DNA of 64,000 nt from Hyphomicrobiales bacterium (GCA_019075865.1 JAGXAN010000005.1:124001-188000); one strand, 5' to 3'. Counted from the first letter of the stretch, positions 27,376-38,248 are shown. Numbers and translations are program-made. The notes: generated by a model not told the origin, from the sequence alone.

Positions 27376-28717
27376 CGGCCTCCCCGGTAGACACCGCGGT
27401 TTCAGCGGGCATGGGCACATGGCGCTCACCCATGACATAGGTTGCGGCAATGGCGCGATCATCGCCCAAAGTCATCAGGATGAACAATTCCTCCAGCAAA
27501 TCGCGCGCGCAACGCATGCGATGCGCCATGACCGGCGTGGCATGGGCATCGAGCACCACGAAATCCGCCTCGCACCCGCGCTCGAATGAGCCTATCTTAT
27601 CCTGCAATTGCAAGGCTTTGGCGTTACCCAGTGTCATGGTGTAAAATGCCGTGAGCGCCGAAAGGCTCTGGCCCTGAAGCTGGAGCACCTTATAAGCTTC
27701 CGCCGCCGTTTGCAGCATGGAATAGGACGTGCCGCCCCCGACATCGGTTGCCAGCGCTATGGGCACCGGACGATCCTTGCGCGCGACCTTCGCCCAATCA
27801 AACAGGCCGGAACCGATGAACAGATTGGAAGTTGGGCAGAATACCGCCACGCTTTGCGTTTCGCTAAATCGCGCCAATTCGCGCTCCGACAAATGAATGC
27901 AATGGCCAAACAGGCTGCGGGGGCCAAGCAGGCCGTAGGTGTCATAAATATCGGTATAATCCGCCGCTGCCGGAAACAGGGATTGCGCCAGTTCAATTTC
28001 GCGCAAATTCTCGGATATATGCGTTTGCATGTAACAATCGGGATAGGCTTTCACCAAAGCCCCGCACGCCTGCAATTGCTCGACTGTCGAGGTAATGGCA
28101 AAGCGCGGGGTGATCGCATAAAGCTGGCGACCGCGCCGATGCCATTTGCCTATCAATGCCTCGCTCTCGTCATAACCGCGCTGCGCTGTATCCAAAAGGC
28201 CGTCGGGGGCATTGCGATCCATCATCACTTTGCCGGCAATCATCCTTGTGTTGGCCCGCTCGCTTTCGACAAAAAAAGCCTCCGCCGATTGCGGATGCAC
28301 CGAGCCATAGACCACCGCCGTCGTGGTGCCGTGATTGAGCAATGTATCGACAAAAAACCGCGCCTGAAGCGCCGCTAGTGCAGGATCAGCGTAGCGCATT
28401 TCTGCCGGGAATGTGTATTTTTGCAACCAATCCAGCAATTGCTCGCCATAAGAGGCGATCACCTGCGTTTGCGGAAAATGAATATGTGCGTCGATAAAAC
28501 CCGGCATCACCAGATGCGGGCGATGGTCGATGAGGGTGACGTCATTGGCCAGTTGCGGCAACAGCTCGCTGGCCTCCCCGGCGGCGCACACGAGACCGCC
28601 TTCAACGTGAAGCAAACCATCATCAATATAGCGATAGGCCTGCCCCGATGCCTGAACCGGGTCGGCTACAAACCAAAACAGGCGGGCACGCACCGCAATT
28701 TTCGAAATTTTCTTCAT
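27365..28717 (-). CDS. guaD: Guanine deaminase
   Basis: This zinc-dependent amidohydrolase (450 aa) converts guanine to xanthine and ammonia. Metal and catalytic motifs are PGFIDAHIHFPQ, TTTAVVYGSVH, MQTHISEN, GHCIHLS and ALATDVGGGTSYSM, which match guanine deaminase closely, including the ALATDVGGGTS stretch. It is divergent from xdhABC, which oxidises xanthine to urate, so the two transcripts form one purine-degradation module. The gene ends inside the end of the convergent permease gene. Confidence 0.95.
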   Translation of the reverse strand: MKKISKIAVRARLFWFVADPVQASGQAYRYIDDGLLHVEGGLVCAAGEASELLPQLANDVTLIDHRPHLVMPGFIDAHIHFPQTQVIASYGEQLLDWLQKYTFPAEMRYADPALAALQARFFVDTLLNHGTTTAVVYGSVHPQSAEAFFVESERANTRMIAGKVMMDRNAPDGLLDTAQRGYDESEALIGKWHRRGRQLYAITPRFAITSTVEQLQACGALVKAYPDCYMQTHISENLREIELAQSLFPAAADYTDIYDTYGLLGPRSLFGHCIHLSERELARFSETQSVAVFCPTSNLFIGSGLFDWAKVARKDRPVPIALATDVGGGTSYSMLQTAAEAYKVLQLQGQSLSALTAFYTMTLGNAKALQLQDKIGSFERGCEADFVVLDAHATPVMAHRMRCARDLLEELFILMTLGDDRAIAATYVMGERHVPMPAETAVSTGEAAIP

Positions 28718-28928
28718 GAACGATGGCTCGTGGGATTAAGGCATGGGAGAAGTGTGACAGCCTTGGATTGGCGCTGCATGGCCGCTATAATAGCGGCAAC
28801 AGCAGGGCTTGCGCTACGGCCATTCCAATCGAATGGCAACTGCAATTTGCAAATGGCGACAATCAAGTGCGGGTTTTGCTTTACAAGCCGGTGAGCGCGG
28901 GCTCAGGATGCCATTGGGAAGGGTGAAT

Positions 28929-30395
28929 ATGCGCCACAAGCTTCGGTTTTATTTTGGAAATGAGCTGCATGAACTCGATTCCTGCGCGCCAACGCTGACG
29001 CTGCTGGACTGGCTGCGGCTGGAAATGGCCAAGACCGGCACCAAGGAAGGCTGCGCGGAAGGCGATTGCGGCGCTTGCACCATAGTGGTCGGGCGGCTGG
29101 AAGCCGGACGCCTCACCTATCGGGCGCTCAACGCCTGCATCCTGTTCCTGCCAACCCTCGACGGCTGCCAAATCCTGAGCGTCGAGCATCTCAAGGCTGG
29201 TCGCACCCTGCATCCGGTGCAACAGGCCTTGGTCGATTTTCATGGCTCGCAATGCGGCTTCTGCACCCCCGGCATTGTCATGTCGCTGTTTGCCCTCTGG
29301 CTCAACCAATCCAATCCGGATATCGGCCGCATCGAGGATGTGCTCGCCGGCAATCTCTGCCGATGCACCGGTTACCGGCCGATCATTGACGCTGCCATGT
29401 CGCTGCGCGCCAATCCCGACCGCGACCTCGACCCATGGCTGCGCGACCATGCCGATATGCAATCCAAATTGCTCGCTTTGGCCGACGATGAAACCCTCAG
29501 CCTGCAAAGCGCGGAAGGCCGGTTCCTGTCACCCGCCACTTTACCGGATTTGGCGCGGCTGGTTTTGCAAGAGCCGCAAGCCATTCTGGTGGCCGGTGCC
29601 ACCGATGTCGGCTTGTGGGTTACCAAGGGCATGCAGCAACCCAACGTGGTGATTGCGCTCAACCGCGTCGAGGCGCTCACCCAAATCCATGCCTCTGCGC
29701 AAGAAACCAGCTTCGGTGCGATGGTGCCATTGACCAAACTTCGCGACGTTATGGGCGCGATGCATCCACAAATCGATGAATTGTTGCGCCGGTTTGGCTC
29801 GGAGCAGGTGCGCAATTCCGGCACCATCGGCGGTAATATTGCCAATGGCTCCCCGATCGGAGACCTGCCGCCAGTGCTGATCGCGATGAACGCGCGCGTG
29901 GTTTTGCAACGCGGCGAAACCGAGCGCAGCCTGCCGCTCGAAGCCTTTTTTCTCGACTACAAAAAGCAAGATCGACAACAGGGTGAATTTGTCACGCGCA
30001 TCATCGTGCCAGGCCTCGCCCCGCAATCACTGTTTCACGTATCCAAGATCACCAAGCGCATGGACGAGGATATTTCGGCCGTATGCGGTGCTTTCTGGCT
30101 GGAATTGCGCGACGGGCGGGTGCTCGCGGCCCGTCTTGCTTTCGGGGGCATGGCGGCCGTGCCCAAACGTGCGGCCAAGGCGGAAGCCGCGCTTGTTGGT
30201 GAAATTTGGTCGCACGCCGCCGCGCAAGCCGCAGCCCATGCGCTTGACCTGGATTTTTCGCCGCTGGACGATTGGCGCGCCAGTGCCGCCTATCGCCGCC
30301 AGGTCGCCGCCAACTTATTGAAACGACTTGCATTTGAAACCCTGCAACCTGAAATCCAGTCCCGCACCATCGCATTGGGAGTTGCCCATGCATGA
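28929..30395 (+). CDS. xdhA: Xanthine dehydrogenase small subunit (2Fe-2S and FAD)
   Basis: This is the electron-transfer subunit of xanthine dehydrogenase. The N-terminal plant-type 2Fe-2S site is CAEGDCGACTIVVG and the second 2Fe-2S domain has HGSQCGFCTPGIV and GNLCRCTGYRPI. The FAD domain follows (AILVAGATDVGLWVTKG, NSGTIGGNIANGSPIGD). ATG 28929 with AAGGGTG upstream is chosen, and the frame stays open 120 bases further without domain content. The stop overlaps the xdhB start. About 488 aa, normal for the split bacterial enzyme. Confidence 0.95.
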   Translation: MRHKLRFYFGNELHELDSCAPTLTLLDWLRLEMAKTGTKEGCAEGDCGACTIVVGRLEAGRLTYRALNACILFLPTLDGCQILSVEHLKAGRTLHPVQQALVDFHGSQCGFCTPGIVMSLFALWLNQSNPDIGRIEDVLAGNLCRCTGYRPIIDAAMSLRANPDRDLDPWLRDHADMQSKLLALADDETLSLQSAEGRFLSPATLPDLARLVLQEPQAILVAGATDVGLWVTKGMQQPNVVIALNRVEALTQIHASAQETSFGAMVPLTKLRDVMGAMHPQIDELLRRFGSEQVRNSGTIGGNIANGSPIGDLPPVLIAMNARVVLQRGETERSLPLEAFFLDYKKQDRQQGEFVTRIIVPGLAPQSLFHVSKITKRMDEDISAVCGAFWLELRDGRVLAARLAFGGMAAVPKRAAKAEAALVGEIWSHAAAQAAAHALDLDFSPLDDWRASAAYRRQVAANLLKRLAFETLQPEIQSRTIALGVAHA

Positions 30396-32718
30396 AAAGC
30401 GCAAACCCACCCGTGACTCCAAAATCTACGGCGGCGCTGGTGCACCGATCCAGCATGATTCCGCCCACAAACATGTTGCTGGCGAAGCCATCTACATCGA
30501 CGACATGCCGGAACCCCAAGGCACATTGCACGTTTATTTCGGCCTGTCGCAGCGCGCCCATGCCCGTGTTCTGCGCCTTGATTTATCGGCCATAACCCAA
30601 GCGCCCGGCGTTGTCGGCGTGCTCACGAGTGCCGATATCACCGGCAGCAATGACATATCGCCGGTTGGCCTTGGCGATGAGCCATTGTTCGCCACCGACG
30701 AGGTTATGTTCCACGGCCAGCCGCTTTTCGCCGTTGTTGCCAAAACACGCCATGCGGCACGCCGCGCCTGCGCTTTGGCCCGCGTTGAATATGCGGATTT
30801 GCCGGCCAAACTTGATGTGGCAGCAGCGCGCGCGGCGGGGGGCGAGACGGTGGTTGAACCGCTCAGGCTGGTGCGCGGTGACGCCACCCGCGCCTTGAAG
30901 GAAGCGCCGCATCGCGTGCAGGCTTCCATGAAAATCGGCGGGCAGGATCACTTTTATCTCGAAGGCCATATCGCACTGGCGATCCCCGGCGAGGATCAGG
31001 ATGTCACGGTTTATTCCTCCACCCAGCATCCTTCCGAAGTGCAGCATATGGTAGCGCATGTTCTGGGCATTGAATCGCACAGCGTGACGGTTGAGGTGCG
31101 CCGGATGGGCGGCGGATTTGGCGGCAAGGAAACCCAATCCAACCTGTTTGCAGCCATTTGCGCCCTCGCAGCGCGCAAATATGGCGTCGCCGTCAAATGC
31201 CGTCCCGATCGCGACGACGACATGATTATGACCGGCAAGCGCCACGATTTCGTGGTCGATTATGAGGTCGGATTTGACGAACAGGGCCGCATTCAGGGCG
31301 TCCACTTTGTCTTTGCGGCGCGATGCGGCTATTCGGCCGATTTATCCGGGCCGGTCACCGATCGCGCGCTGTTTCATTGCGACAACGCCTATTTTTACCC
31401 CGACGTTCGCGCCGTTTCACAGCCATTGCGCACGCACAGTGTCTCCAACACTGCCTTTCGTGGCTTTGGTGGGCCGCAAGGCATGGTCGCGGCTGAGCGC
31501 CTGATCGAGGAAATCGCCTTTGCCTTGCAAAAGGACCCGCTGGAAATCCGCAAGGCCAATTTCTACGGCACGGATTCACGCAACGTCACGCCCTATCACC
31601 AAAGCATCAGCGATAATATTCTGCCCGAACTGGTCGGCCAATTGGAGAAAAGCGCCGATTATGGCACCCGCCGCACCGCAATCCGCGCCTTCAATGCCGC
31701 AAACCCCATCATCAAGCGCGGCATTGCCCTGACGCCGGTGAAGTTTGGCATTTCCTTCACCGCGACCTGGTATAATCAGGGCGGGGCATTGGTGCATATT
31801 TATACGGATGGCTCCATTCAGGTGAACCACGGCGGCACCGAAATGGGCCAGGGCCTGTATCAAAAAGTGGCGCAGGTTGTCGCCACCACCTTTGAGGTGG
31901 ATATTGACCAGATCCGGATCACCCCCACCAACACCGGCAAAGTCCCTAATACTTCAGCAACCGCAGCCTCGTCGGGCACCGACATCAACGCCTTCGCCGC
32001 CCATAATGCCGCGATGAAACTAAAAAACCGCCTCAGCGAATTTGCCGCACGGATGTGGAATGTCGAGCCCCATGAGATCGTCTTTTCGGGTGGGCAAATA
32101 TCGGCGGGCGCGCAAACCATTGGCTTTGCCGCGCTGGTCAAGGCTGCCTATATGGCCCGCATTCAGCTTTCAGCGACCGGCTTTTACAAAACCCCCAACA
32201 TCCATTGGGACCGCGCCGCCGGCAAAGGCCACCCGTTTTATTATTTCGCTTATGGCGCGGCGATGGCTGAGGTGGTGGTGGACACGCTGACCGGCGAATA
32301 CAAGGTCGAGCGCGTGGATATTCTCCACGATGTCGGCCGCTCCATCAACCCGGCGATTGACCGGGGGCAAGTCGAGGGCGGATTCATTCAGGGCATGGGC
32401 TGGCTGACCACCGAAGAATTATGGTGGGACGACAAAGGGCGGCTTCGCACCCATGCGCCCTCAACCTACAAAATTCCCGTGGCTTCCGACCTGCCCCGGA
32501 TTTTCAATGTCGAACTGGTCGAGGGTTCGGAGAACCGCGAAGCGACCATCCTGAAATCAAAGGCCGTGGGTGAGCCACCACTCATGCTCGGCATGTCCGT
32601 GCTGCATGCATTGTCGGATGCCATTGCCAGCGTTGGCGATTATCAAATCTGCCCGCGTCTCGATCCGCCCGCCACGCCCGAAGCGGTGCTGGCCGCGATT
32701 GAACGATTGCGAAAATGA
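30388..32718 (+). CDS. xdhB: Xanthine dehydrogenase large subunit (molybdopterin)
   Basis: This is the catalytic subunit (about 776 aa) that hydroxylates hypoxanthine and xanthine to urate. Molybdenum-cofactor motifs are RMGGGFGGKETQ, NTAFRGFGGPQGM, MGQGLYQKVAQV and KAVGEPPLMLG with the catalytic glutamate in GEPP. ATG 30388 follows GGGAG and overlaps the xdhA end. The stop overlaps the xdhC start (ATGA), so the three genes are translationally coupled. Confidence 0.96.
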   Translation: MHEKRKPTRDSKIYGGAGAPIQHDSAHKHVAGEAIYIDDMPEPQGTLHVYFGLSQRAHARVLRLDLSAITQAPGVVGVLTSADITGSNDISPVGLGDEPLFATDEVMFHGQPLFAVVAKTRHAARRACALARVEYADLPAKLDVAAARAAGGETVVEPLRLVRGDATRALKEAPHRVQASMKIGGQDHFYLEGHIALAIPGEDQDVTVYSSTQHPSEVQHMVAHVLGIESHSVTVEVRRMGGGFGGKETQSNLFAAICALAARKYGVAVKCRPDRDDDMIMTGKRHDFVVDYEVGFDEQGRIQGVHFVFAARCGYSADLSGPVTDRALFHCDNAYFYPDVRAVSQPLRTHSVSNTAFRGFGGPQGMVAAERLIEEIAFALQKDPLEIRKANFYGTDSRNVTPYHQSISDNILPELVGQLEKSADYGTRRTAIRAFNAANPIIKRGIALTPVKFGISFTATWYNQGGALVHIYTDGSIQVNHGGTEMGQGLYQKVAQVVATTFEVDIDQIRITPTNTGKVPNTSATAASSGTDINAFAAHNAAMKLKNRLSEFAARMWNVEPHEIVFSGGQISAGAQTIGFAALVKAAYMARIQLSATGFYKTPNIHWDRAAGKGHPFYYFAYGAAMAEVVVDTLTGEYKVERVDILHDVGRSINPAIDRGQVEGGFIQGMGWLTTEELWWDDKGRLRTHAPSTYKIPVASDLPRIFNVELVEGSENREATILKSKAVGEPPLMLGMSVLHALSDAIASVGDYQICPRLDPPATPEAVLAAIERLRK

Positions 32719-33521
32719 CCTTGCTGTCAATGGAATTGGCGAGCCTGCTCGCGCGGCACGAATCTGCGGCGATCGTTGAAATCACCCAGACGGAAGGCTC
32801 GACGCCGCGCGAGGCCGGTGCGCAAATGCTGGTATCCGCGCATCAGAGCTTTGGCACAATTGGCGGTGGCCATCTGGAATTTCATGCCATCGATATGGCC
32901 CGTGCCATGCTGGCCGGTGGCGAGGATCAGCGCGAATTGACGCTGCATCTGGGCCCGCAAATGGGCCAGTGCTGCGGCGGGCGCGTGCAATTGAAGCTGT
33001 GGCGGGCGAAAAGCGTTGATGTAACCGACCTTGCCCGCCTAGAAGCCCAAGACGAGACTGCCCTGCCCGACATAGCTATATTTGGCGCAGGCCATACCGG
33101 CCAGGCCCTCGCCCGCCAATTGGCGCACCTGCCGTTCAAAGTCCGGTTGATTGATGACCGCATCGACACGCTTGCGACGGTTTGCGCGCCGATATTGCCA
33201 CTTCAGCACGATCATCCGGGTGATCTGATCGCCGATTTGCCAATTGGCACCGCCGTTGTTGTGCTGACCCATTCCCACGCGCTCGATTACACCATTCTCG
33301 CCGCTGCCTTGCGGCGGCACGATTTCGCCTATGTCGGGATGATCGGGTCGCAAACCAAAAAAGCCAGATTTGCCAGTTGGTTCATGGCCTCTGGCGGCAC
33401 CCGGCCGGCATTATCGCGTCTCACCTGCCCGATTGGTGGCGCGGACGTCAAGGACAAGCGCCCCGCCATCATCGCAGCGCTTACCGCAGCCGAGTTGGTG
33501 CGCGCCTTGCTTCATAAATGA
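32715..33521 (+). CDS. xdhC: Xanthine dehydrogenase accessory protein XdhC
   Basis: This cytoplasmic chaperone (268 aa) is known in the family to bind and sulfurate the molybdenum cofactor before insertion into XdhB. The family motifs are [25 protein letters not shown] and [11 protein letters not shown] with its conserved cysteine pair, plus a C-terminal Rossmann-like part ([29 protein letters not shown]). The start overlaps the xdhB stop. Confidence 0.94.
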   Translation: MTLLSMELASLLARHESAAIVEITQTEGSTPREAGAQMLVSAHQSFGTIGGGHLEFHAIDMARAMLAGGEDQRELTLHLGPQMGQCCGGRVQLKLWRAKSVDVTDLARLEAQDETALPDIAIFGAGHTGQALARQLAHLPFKVRLIDDRIDTLATVCAPILPLQHDHPGDLIADLPIGTAVVVLTHSHALDYTILAAALRRHDFAYVGMIGSQTKKARFASWFMASGGTRPALSRLTCPIGGADVKDKRPAIIAALTAAELVRALLHK

Positions 33522-33579
33522 AGCAGCATGTCGGCTTGCAACTGTTCACAACGGACGCATCATTCCTTATGTAGATGCC

Positions 33580-35574
33580 ATGACCGACGAAACTGCGCTC
33601 AATGACGACCTGCCGATTTTAACTGACCTTGATCTTGCCGATGATCCGGATGCACCGGCCTCATTGCGGCGCGGCGCGGCGGTCATTCGCAGTTATTGGC
33701 ATAATGCGCCGATTGGCCCCGGCGTTTACCGCATGCTGGCCGCTGATGGCGAATTGCTATACGTCGGCAAAGCCAAATCGGTGCGCAAGCGCATCGCCTC
33801 CTATATGCGCACCAACGGCCATGTCAGCCGCATTGCGCGGATGATCAGCCTCACGGCAACGATGGTTTTTGTCTCAACCGCGACCGAAACCGAGGCCTTG
33901 CTGCTGGAGGCCAATTACATCAAGCAATTGAAGCCGCGCTTCAACGTGTTGCTGCGCGATGACAAGAGCTTTCCTTATATTCTGCTCGCCGCCAGTGACA
34001 AGGCGGTGCAACTCACCAAACATCGCGGTGCCCGCACCATCAAGGGCGATTATTTTGGGCCTTTTGCCAGCGTCTGGGCGGTGAACCGCACGCTCAATGC
34101 CCTGCAACGCGCCTTCTTGTTGCGCTCGTGCAATGACAGCTATTACGAGAACCGCACCCGTCCCTGCCTGCTCCACCAGATCAAGCGCTGCTCGGGCCCC
34201 TGCACGGGGGAAATAACGCCCCAGCAATATGACGGGCTGGTGCAAGATGCCAAGGCCTTCCTTTCCGGCAAAAGCCAGGCCGTTCGCGCCCATCTGGCCG
34301 CCGATATGACTCAAGCCGCCGAAACGCTCGAATTTGAACGCGCCGCGCGATTGCGCGATCGCATCGCTGCGCTCTCGGCCATTCAGGGCGCCCAGGGCAT
34401 CAACCCGCGCAGCGTCGAGGAGGCCGATGTTTTCGCCATTGTCGAAGAAGCCGGGCAATTCTGCATCGAGGTGTTTTTCTTTCGCACGTTCCAGAATTGG
34501 GGCAATTGCGCCTACTTTCCGCGCGCCGATAAAAGCCTGTCACTCGGGGAAGTGCTGGACGCCTTTTTGGCCCAGTTTTACGCAGACAAACCAGCTCCCG
34601 CCCTGATTTTGCTATCTCATGATATTGAGAATGTCGGCCTGCTTGGCGAAGCCTTGAGCCTTTGGGCGGAACGCAAGGTCGAGATTGCCGTGCCCAAACG
34701 CGGCGAGAAAAAAGAACTGGTCGACCACGCCGCCCAAAACGCCCGCGAAGCGCTCGGGCGCAAGCTCGCCGACACGGCCAGCCAGGCGAGACTGCTCGAA
34801 GCGGTCGGCCAGGTATTTGGCATGGACCACCCGCCACGCCGGGTCGAGATTTACGACAACTCGCATATTTCTGGCACCAATGCCGTGGGTGCCATGGTGG
34901 TGGCAGGCGACGCCGGCTTCATGAAAACCCATTATCGCACTTTCAATATCCGCTCGGAAGATGTCACGCCGGGCGATGATTTTGGCATGATGCGTGAGGT
35001 GCTCACCCGCCGTTTTTCGAGATTGCAGCGCGAAGCCTCACCCCCAAAACCACAGCCCGACGAGCCACCACAATTTGGCGAAATGGAAAGCGACGATTCA
35101 CCCGCCGAAACCGCATTTCCGGCCTGGCCCGATCTCATTTTGATTGACGGTGGCCGTGGCCAGTTTGAAACCACAAGAGCCGTGCTCGCCGAATTGAACA
35201 TCGACAACGTGACCATTGCCTCGATTGCCAAGGGGCTCGACCGCGATTTGGGCCGCGAGACCTTTTTTCTGGAAGGGCGCGAGCCGTTTCGCTTGAGCCC
35301 GCGTGACCCAGCGCTGTATTTTATCCAACGCTTGCGAGATGAAGCGCATCGCTTTGCCATCGGCACCCACCGCGCCCGTCGCAAGAAGGATTTCATCAAA
35401 AGCCCGCTCGATGAGATCGCCGGCATCGGCCCCGCCCGCAAGCGCGCCCTGCTCCACGCCTTTGGAACCGTGAAAGCCATTTCGCGCGCCGCATTATCGG
35501 ATCTGGAAAAGGTTTCCGGCGTCAATGCCGCAATGGCGAAGCTGGTGTTCGATTTCTTTCAAAAGGGCAGCTAA
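33580..35574 (+). CDS. uvrC: UvrABC excinuclease subunit C
   Basis: This nucleotide excision repair nuclease (664 aa) makes both incisions with UvrB. The N-terminal GIY-YIG domain ([20 protein letters not shown]) cuts 3'. A UVR motif ([16 protein letters not shown]) binds UvrB. The RNase H-like C-terminal nuclease has [13 protein letters not shown] and [10 protein letters not shown], and tandem helix-hairpin-helix motifs end the protein ([17 protein letters not shown]). ATG 33580 is chosen, since the frame upstream is the tail region of xdhC read out of frame. No terminator is seen after xdhC. Confidence 0.96.
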   Translation: MTDETALNDDLPILTDLDLADDPDAPASLRRGAAVIRSYWHNAPIGPGVYRMLAADGELLYVGKAKSVRKRIASYMRTNGHVSRIARMISLTATMVFVSTATETEALLLEANYIKQLKPRFNVLLRDDKSFPYILLAASDKAVQLTKHRGARTIKGDYFGPFASVWAVNRTLNALQRAFLLRSCNDSYYENRTRPCLLHQIKRCSGPCTGEITPQQYDGLVQDAKAFLSGKSQAVRAHLAADMTQAAETLEFERAARLRDRIAALSAIQGAQGINPRSVEEADVFAIVEEAGQFCIEVFFFRTFQNWGNCAYFPRADKSLSLGEVLDAFLAQFYADKPAPALILLSHDIENVGLLGEALSLWAERKVEIAVPKRGEKKELVDHAAQNAREALGRKLADTASQARLLEAVGQVFGMDHPPRRVEIYDNSHISGTNAVGAMVVAGDAGFMKTHYRTFNIRSEDVTPGDDFGMMREVLTRRFSRLQREASPPKPQPDEPPQFGEMESDDSPAETAFPAWPDLILIDGGRGQFETTRAVLAELNIDNVTIASIAKGLDRDLGRETFFLEGREPFRLSPRDPALYFIQRLRDEAHRFAIGTHRARRKKDFIKSPLDEIAGIGPARKRALLHAFGTVKAISRAALSDLEKVSGVNAAMAKLVFDFFQKGS

Positions 35575-35712
35575 GATATTTATTAAAATGATCGAAAAAT
35601 GGAGATCGAAGCCGTAATTTCTCATTGCGCGCAACGTGACGTTAACGCTCAAGCTCAATAATGGCCTCGGCTGGGTGAATAGCACCCCAACAAATAGGCG
35701 AGGTCATTCAAA

Positions 35713-37521
35713 GTGCGTGAGAATTCGGAGCCGCAAGCATCTTCGACAAATGCTTCCCCAAGCCAGAGCGCTCACCCCGCCAGCGGCAACGCACCCATTT
35801 TCATCGCGGACCCGCGCGCCGTTCTCAATTCCATCGGTGAAGTCGTCTACGACTGGGATATCAGCAGCGATGTCCTGCGCTGGGGCCCCAATTTGGCTGA
35901 AGTCATGGGCACGGAAGCGGCGCGGCAGCTCAATTCCGGTGCGCGGTTTGGGCAATTTCTTGCGACCGACAGCCCGCGCTCACGCTACGAAGCCATGATG
36001 ATGGCGGCGCGCCAGGATGTCGGCGAAGGCGTATCGTTCCAAACCCAATACGGCCTCGTTTTTCCCGCCTCCGAATCTGAAAACCGCGACGAGCAACGGC
36101 TTTGGCTTGAGGATAACGGCCGCGTTTTCTGCGGGCCGGATTTGCGCCCGACCCATGTCCACGGTGTAGTTCGTGTCATTCCGCCCCAGCATCAATCGGA
36201 GCGCGACATGCGCCCCGCCTATATCTTCGACCGACTGACGGGCGCATTGGAGCGCAAGCCCTTCATTGAGCGGGTGGCCCGCAGTTTTCAGGATCGCACC
36301 AGCAAGCGTGCGACCTTTGCCCTTCTGCTGATCTCCATCCCCAATCTGGAAAACATCAACAAGGTGTTTGGCTTTGACGTCGGCGATGACCTCATCTCCG
36401 GCGTTGCCAACCGACTGCGAACCAATTTGCGCAACAATGATTCGCTTGGCCGCTATTCCGGTTCCTGTCTTGCGCTGCTGCTTGACTCTTGCGACGGTGA
36501 GCGTCTGATGCAGGCTTCGCAGCGCCTGATCGACAGCATTTCCAACGACGACTTCGCCACGACAGCCGGGCCTATGCGCGCCACCATCCGCATCGGTGCC
36601 TGCCTTGCCCCACATGCAGCACGCACGCCGCGCATTTTGTTCCAGCAGGCCGAAACCGCGCTGGATCTGGCCATTCACGCCATGGATGACCGCCCCGTCA
36701 TTTACGATGCTGCCAAGGCGATGGATGACAAGCGCGTCCGCAATGCCCGCATCGCCGATGAAATCGTCGCTGCCCTCAACGAGCGCCGCGTGGTTCTGGC
36801 CATGCAACCGATCGTGCATTCGTCCACCGGCCAGCCCTATTTATATGAAGCTTTGATGCGTTTGCGTGATGGCAACGGCAACATCATATCTCCCGGCCAT
36901 GTGCTGCCCATTGCCGAGGAAGCGGGCCTGATCAGCCACATCGACTATCGCGTGCTGGAATTGTCGCTGCAGCAATTGTCCGCAAATCCCAAAATGCGGA
37001 TTGCCATCAATGCCTCCAGCATAACCTTGGCCGACAAAAGCTGGCCGCGCCACCTCGCGGCGGCTCTGGCGGTTCACCCCGGAACAGCTCCCCGCCTGAT
37101 GGTGGAAATCACCGAAACCAGCGCCATAGAAGATGTCAACGCCACCTGCGCGGTGGTTCAGGCGATGAAGGATTTGGGCATCAAGGTGGCGATGGACGAT
37201 TTTGGTGCCGGCCATACCTCGTTCCGCAATCTGCGCAAGCTCAATGTCGATCTTTTGAAGATTGACGGGGCTTTCATGCCCAATCTGCTGACATCGTCTG
37301 ATGACCGCTATTTCGTGCGCACCATGATCGACCTTGCCCACCACCTCGATATTCCCGTGGTGGCCGAATGGGTAGAGAAAGTCGAAACCGCCCGCCTGCT
37401 GACCGAATGGGGCGCGGATTACCTGCAAGGCCATCTCTTCGGACAAGCCGAACTTGCCCCCGTTTTGACGTTCACCCAACAGGATGACAGCCAGGAAGCC
37501 CGGACAGCCCGATCCGCCTGA
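35713..37521 (+). CDS. PAS-GGDEF-EAL protein, probable c-di-GMP phosphodiesterase
   Basis: This 602-residue cytoplasmic signalling protein has a PAS-like N-terminal sensor (about 35-150, VYDWDISSDVLRWGPNL), a degenerate GGDEF domain (about 175-335, with SGSCL at the active loop) and an EAL domain (about 350-590). The EAL domain keeps YEALMRL, AINASS, EITETS, MDDFGAGHTSF, LKIDGAF and VVAEWVE, where the usual VAEGVE glycine is Trp. It probably hydrolyses c-di-GMP under control of the PAS domain. The start is GTG at 35713 with AGGCGAGG upstream. It converges on phaR with 6 bases between. Confidence 0.88.
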   Translation: MRENSEPQASSTNASPSQSAHPASGNAPIFIADPRAVLNSIGEVVYDWDISSDVLRWGPNLAEVMGTEAARQLNSGARFGQFLATDSPRSRYEAMMMAARQDVGEGVSFQTQYGLVFPASESENRDEQRLWLEDNGRVFCGPDLRPTHVHGVVRVIPPQHQSERDMRPAYIFDRLTGALERKPFIERVARSFQDRTSKRATFALLLISIPNLENINKVFGFDVGDDLISGVANRLRTNLRNNDSLGRYSGSCLALLLDSCDGERLMQASQRLIDSISNDDFATTAGPMRATIRIGACLAPHAARTPRILFQQAETALDLAIHAMDDRPVIYDAAKAMDDKRVRNARIADEIVAALNERRVVLAMQPIVHSSTGQPYLYEALMRLRDGNGNIISPGHVLPIAEEAGLISHIDYRVLELSLQQLSANPKMRIAINASSITLADKSWPRHLAAALAVHPGTAPRLMVEITETSAIEDVNATCAVVQAMKDLGIKVAMDDFGAGHTSFRNLRKLNVDLLKIDGAFMPNLLTSSDDRYFVRTMIDLAHHLDIPVVAEWVEKVETARLLTEWGADYLQGHLFGQAELAPVLTFTQQDDSQEARTARSA

Positions 37522-37527
37522 ACGGGT

Positions 37528-38142
37528 TCAGGATTTTCCGGTCAGGCCATCCAGGCGGCGCTGCATGTTCCGCACCTCCTCACGCATTTTCTCGATATCA
37601 TCGCCTTGCGAGGCTTTGGGCTCGGCGGGTTCTGGAGTGCTGGCGGCACCCATGACATTGCCCGGCGCGTTGAAGGGACTGAACATGGCCAAAGCCTGAC
37701 TAAACAGGTGCATGTTCTTGCGGGTCTGTTCTTCCATGGCACCAAACATTTTTATAGAAGGTTGCCCCAGGGCTTGCGTTTGAAACGCTGCCTGCATCTG
37801 GTCGCGGAATTTTTGCTGGTCACTGACCAGTTTGCCAATGGTGAATTCCAGATATGTCGGCACGATCATCTGCATGGAATCGCCATAAAAGCCGATGAGT
37901 TGCCGCAAAAAAGAGATCGGCAGCAAGCTCTGGCCGCTTTTGCCCTCCTGCTCAAATATAATCTGTGCCAGCACCGAGCGGGTAATATCTTCGGAAGTCT
38001 TGGCATCCACAACGGTAAACTCGTCCCCTGATTTTACCATTTCGGCCAAATCTTCGAGCGTCACGTATGTGCTGCTTCCGGTATTGTAAAGTCGCCGGTT
38101 CGCGTACTTTTTAATGGTTACCACTGTTTTTTCTTTGCTCAT
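37528..38142 (-). CDS. phaR: Polyhydroxyalkanoate synthesis repressor PhaR
   Basis: This DNA-binding regulator (about 204 aa) represses phasin and PHA genes and is released by PHA granules in studied species. The N-terminal PHB/PHA DNA-binding domain reads TIKKYANRRLYNTGSSTYVTLEDL, seen in part as KKYANRRLYNTGSSTYVTL. Two PHB-accumulation repeats follow (VLAQIIFEQEGK and LRQLIGFYGDSMQ). The C-terminal coiled-coil (KMREEVRNMQRRLDGL) is also typical. ATG 38142 gives the family's MSKE-type start. Two inverted repeats with TTGC/GCAA halves lie upstream. No other PHA gene is in the window. Confidence 0.93.
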   Translation of the reverse strand: MSKEKTVVTIKKYANRRLYNTGSSTYVTLEDLAEMVKSGDEFTVVDAKTSEDITRSVLAQIIFEQEGKSGQSLLPISFLRQLIGFYGDSMQMIVPTYLEFTIGKLVSDQQKFRDQMQAAFQTQALGQPSIKMFGAMEEQTRKNMHLFSQALAMFSPFNAPGNVMGAASTPEPAEPKASQGDDIEKMREEVRNMQRRLDGLTGKS

Positions 38143-38200
38143 CGCAATATCCCGAGAATGTTCACAAGGCCCCATCCTGAACTGGCTTCAACTTAAGCCG

Positions 38201-38218
38201 TTTGCGCCCGCGCGCAAA
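38201..38218. promoter_or_regulatory. Inverted repeat upstream of phaR, candidate PhaR operator
   Basis: TTTGCGC and GCGCAAA are perfect inverted repeats around CCGC, 58 bases before the phaR start. TGC/GCA-type dyads are reported as PhaR targets, so autoregulation is plausible. Confidence 0.45.
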
Positions 38219-38238
38219 GAAGTTTTGTTATGCCCCCC

Positions 38239-38248
38239 GGCAATTGCC
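38239..38248. promoter_or_regulatory. Second palindrome upstream of phaR
   Basis: GGCAATTGCC is a perfect 10-base palindrome with GCAA/TTGC halves, 20 bases beyond the first inverted repeat. Confidence 0.35.
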
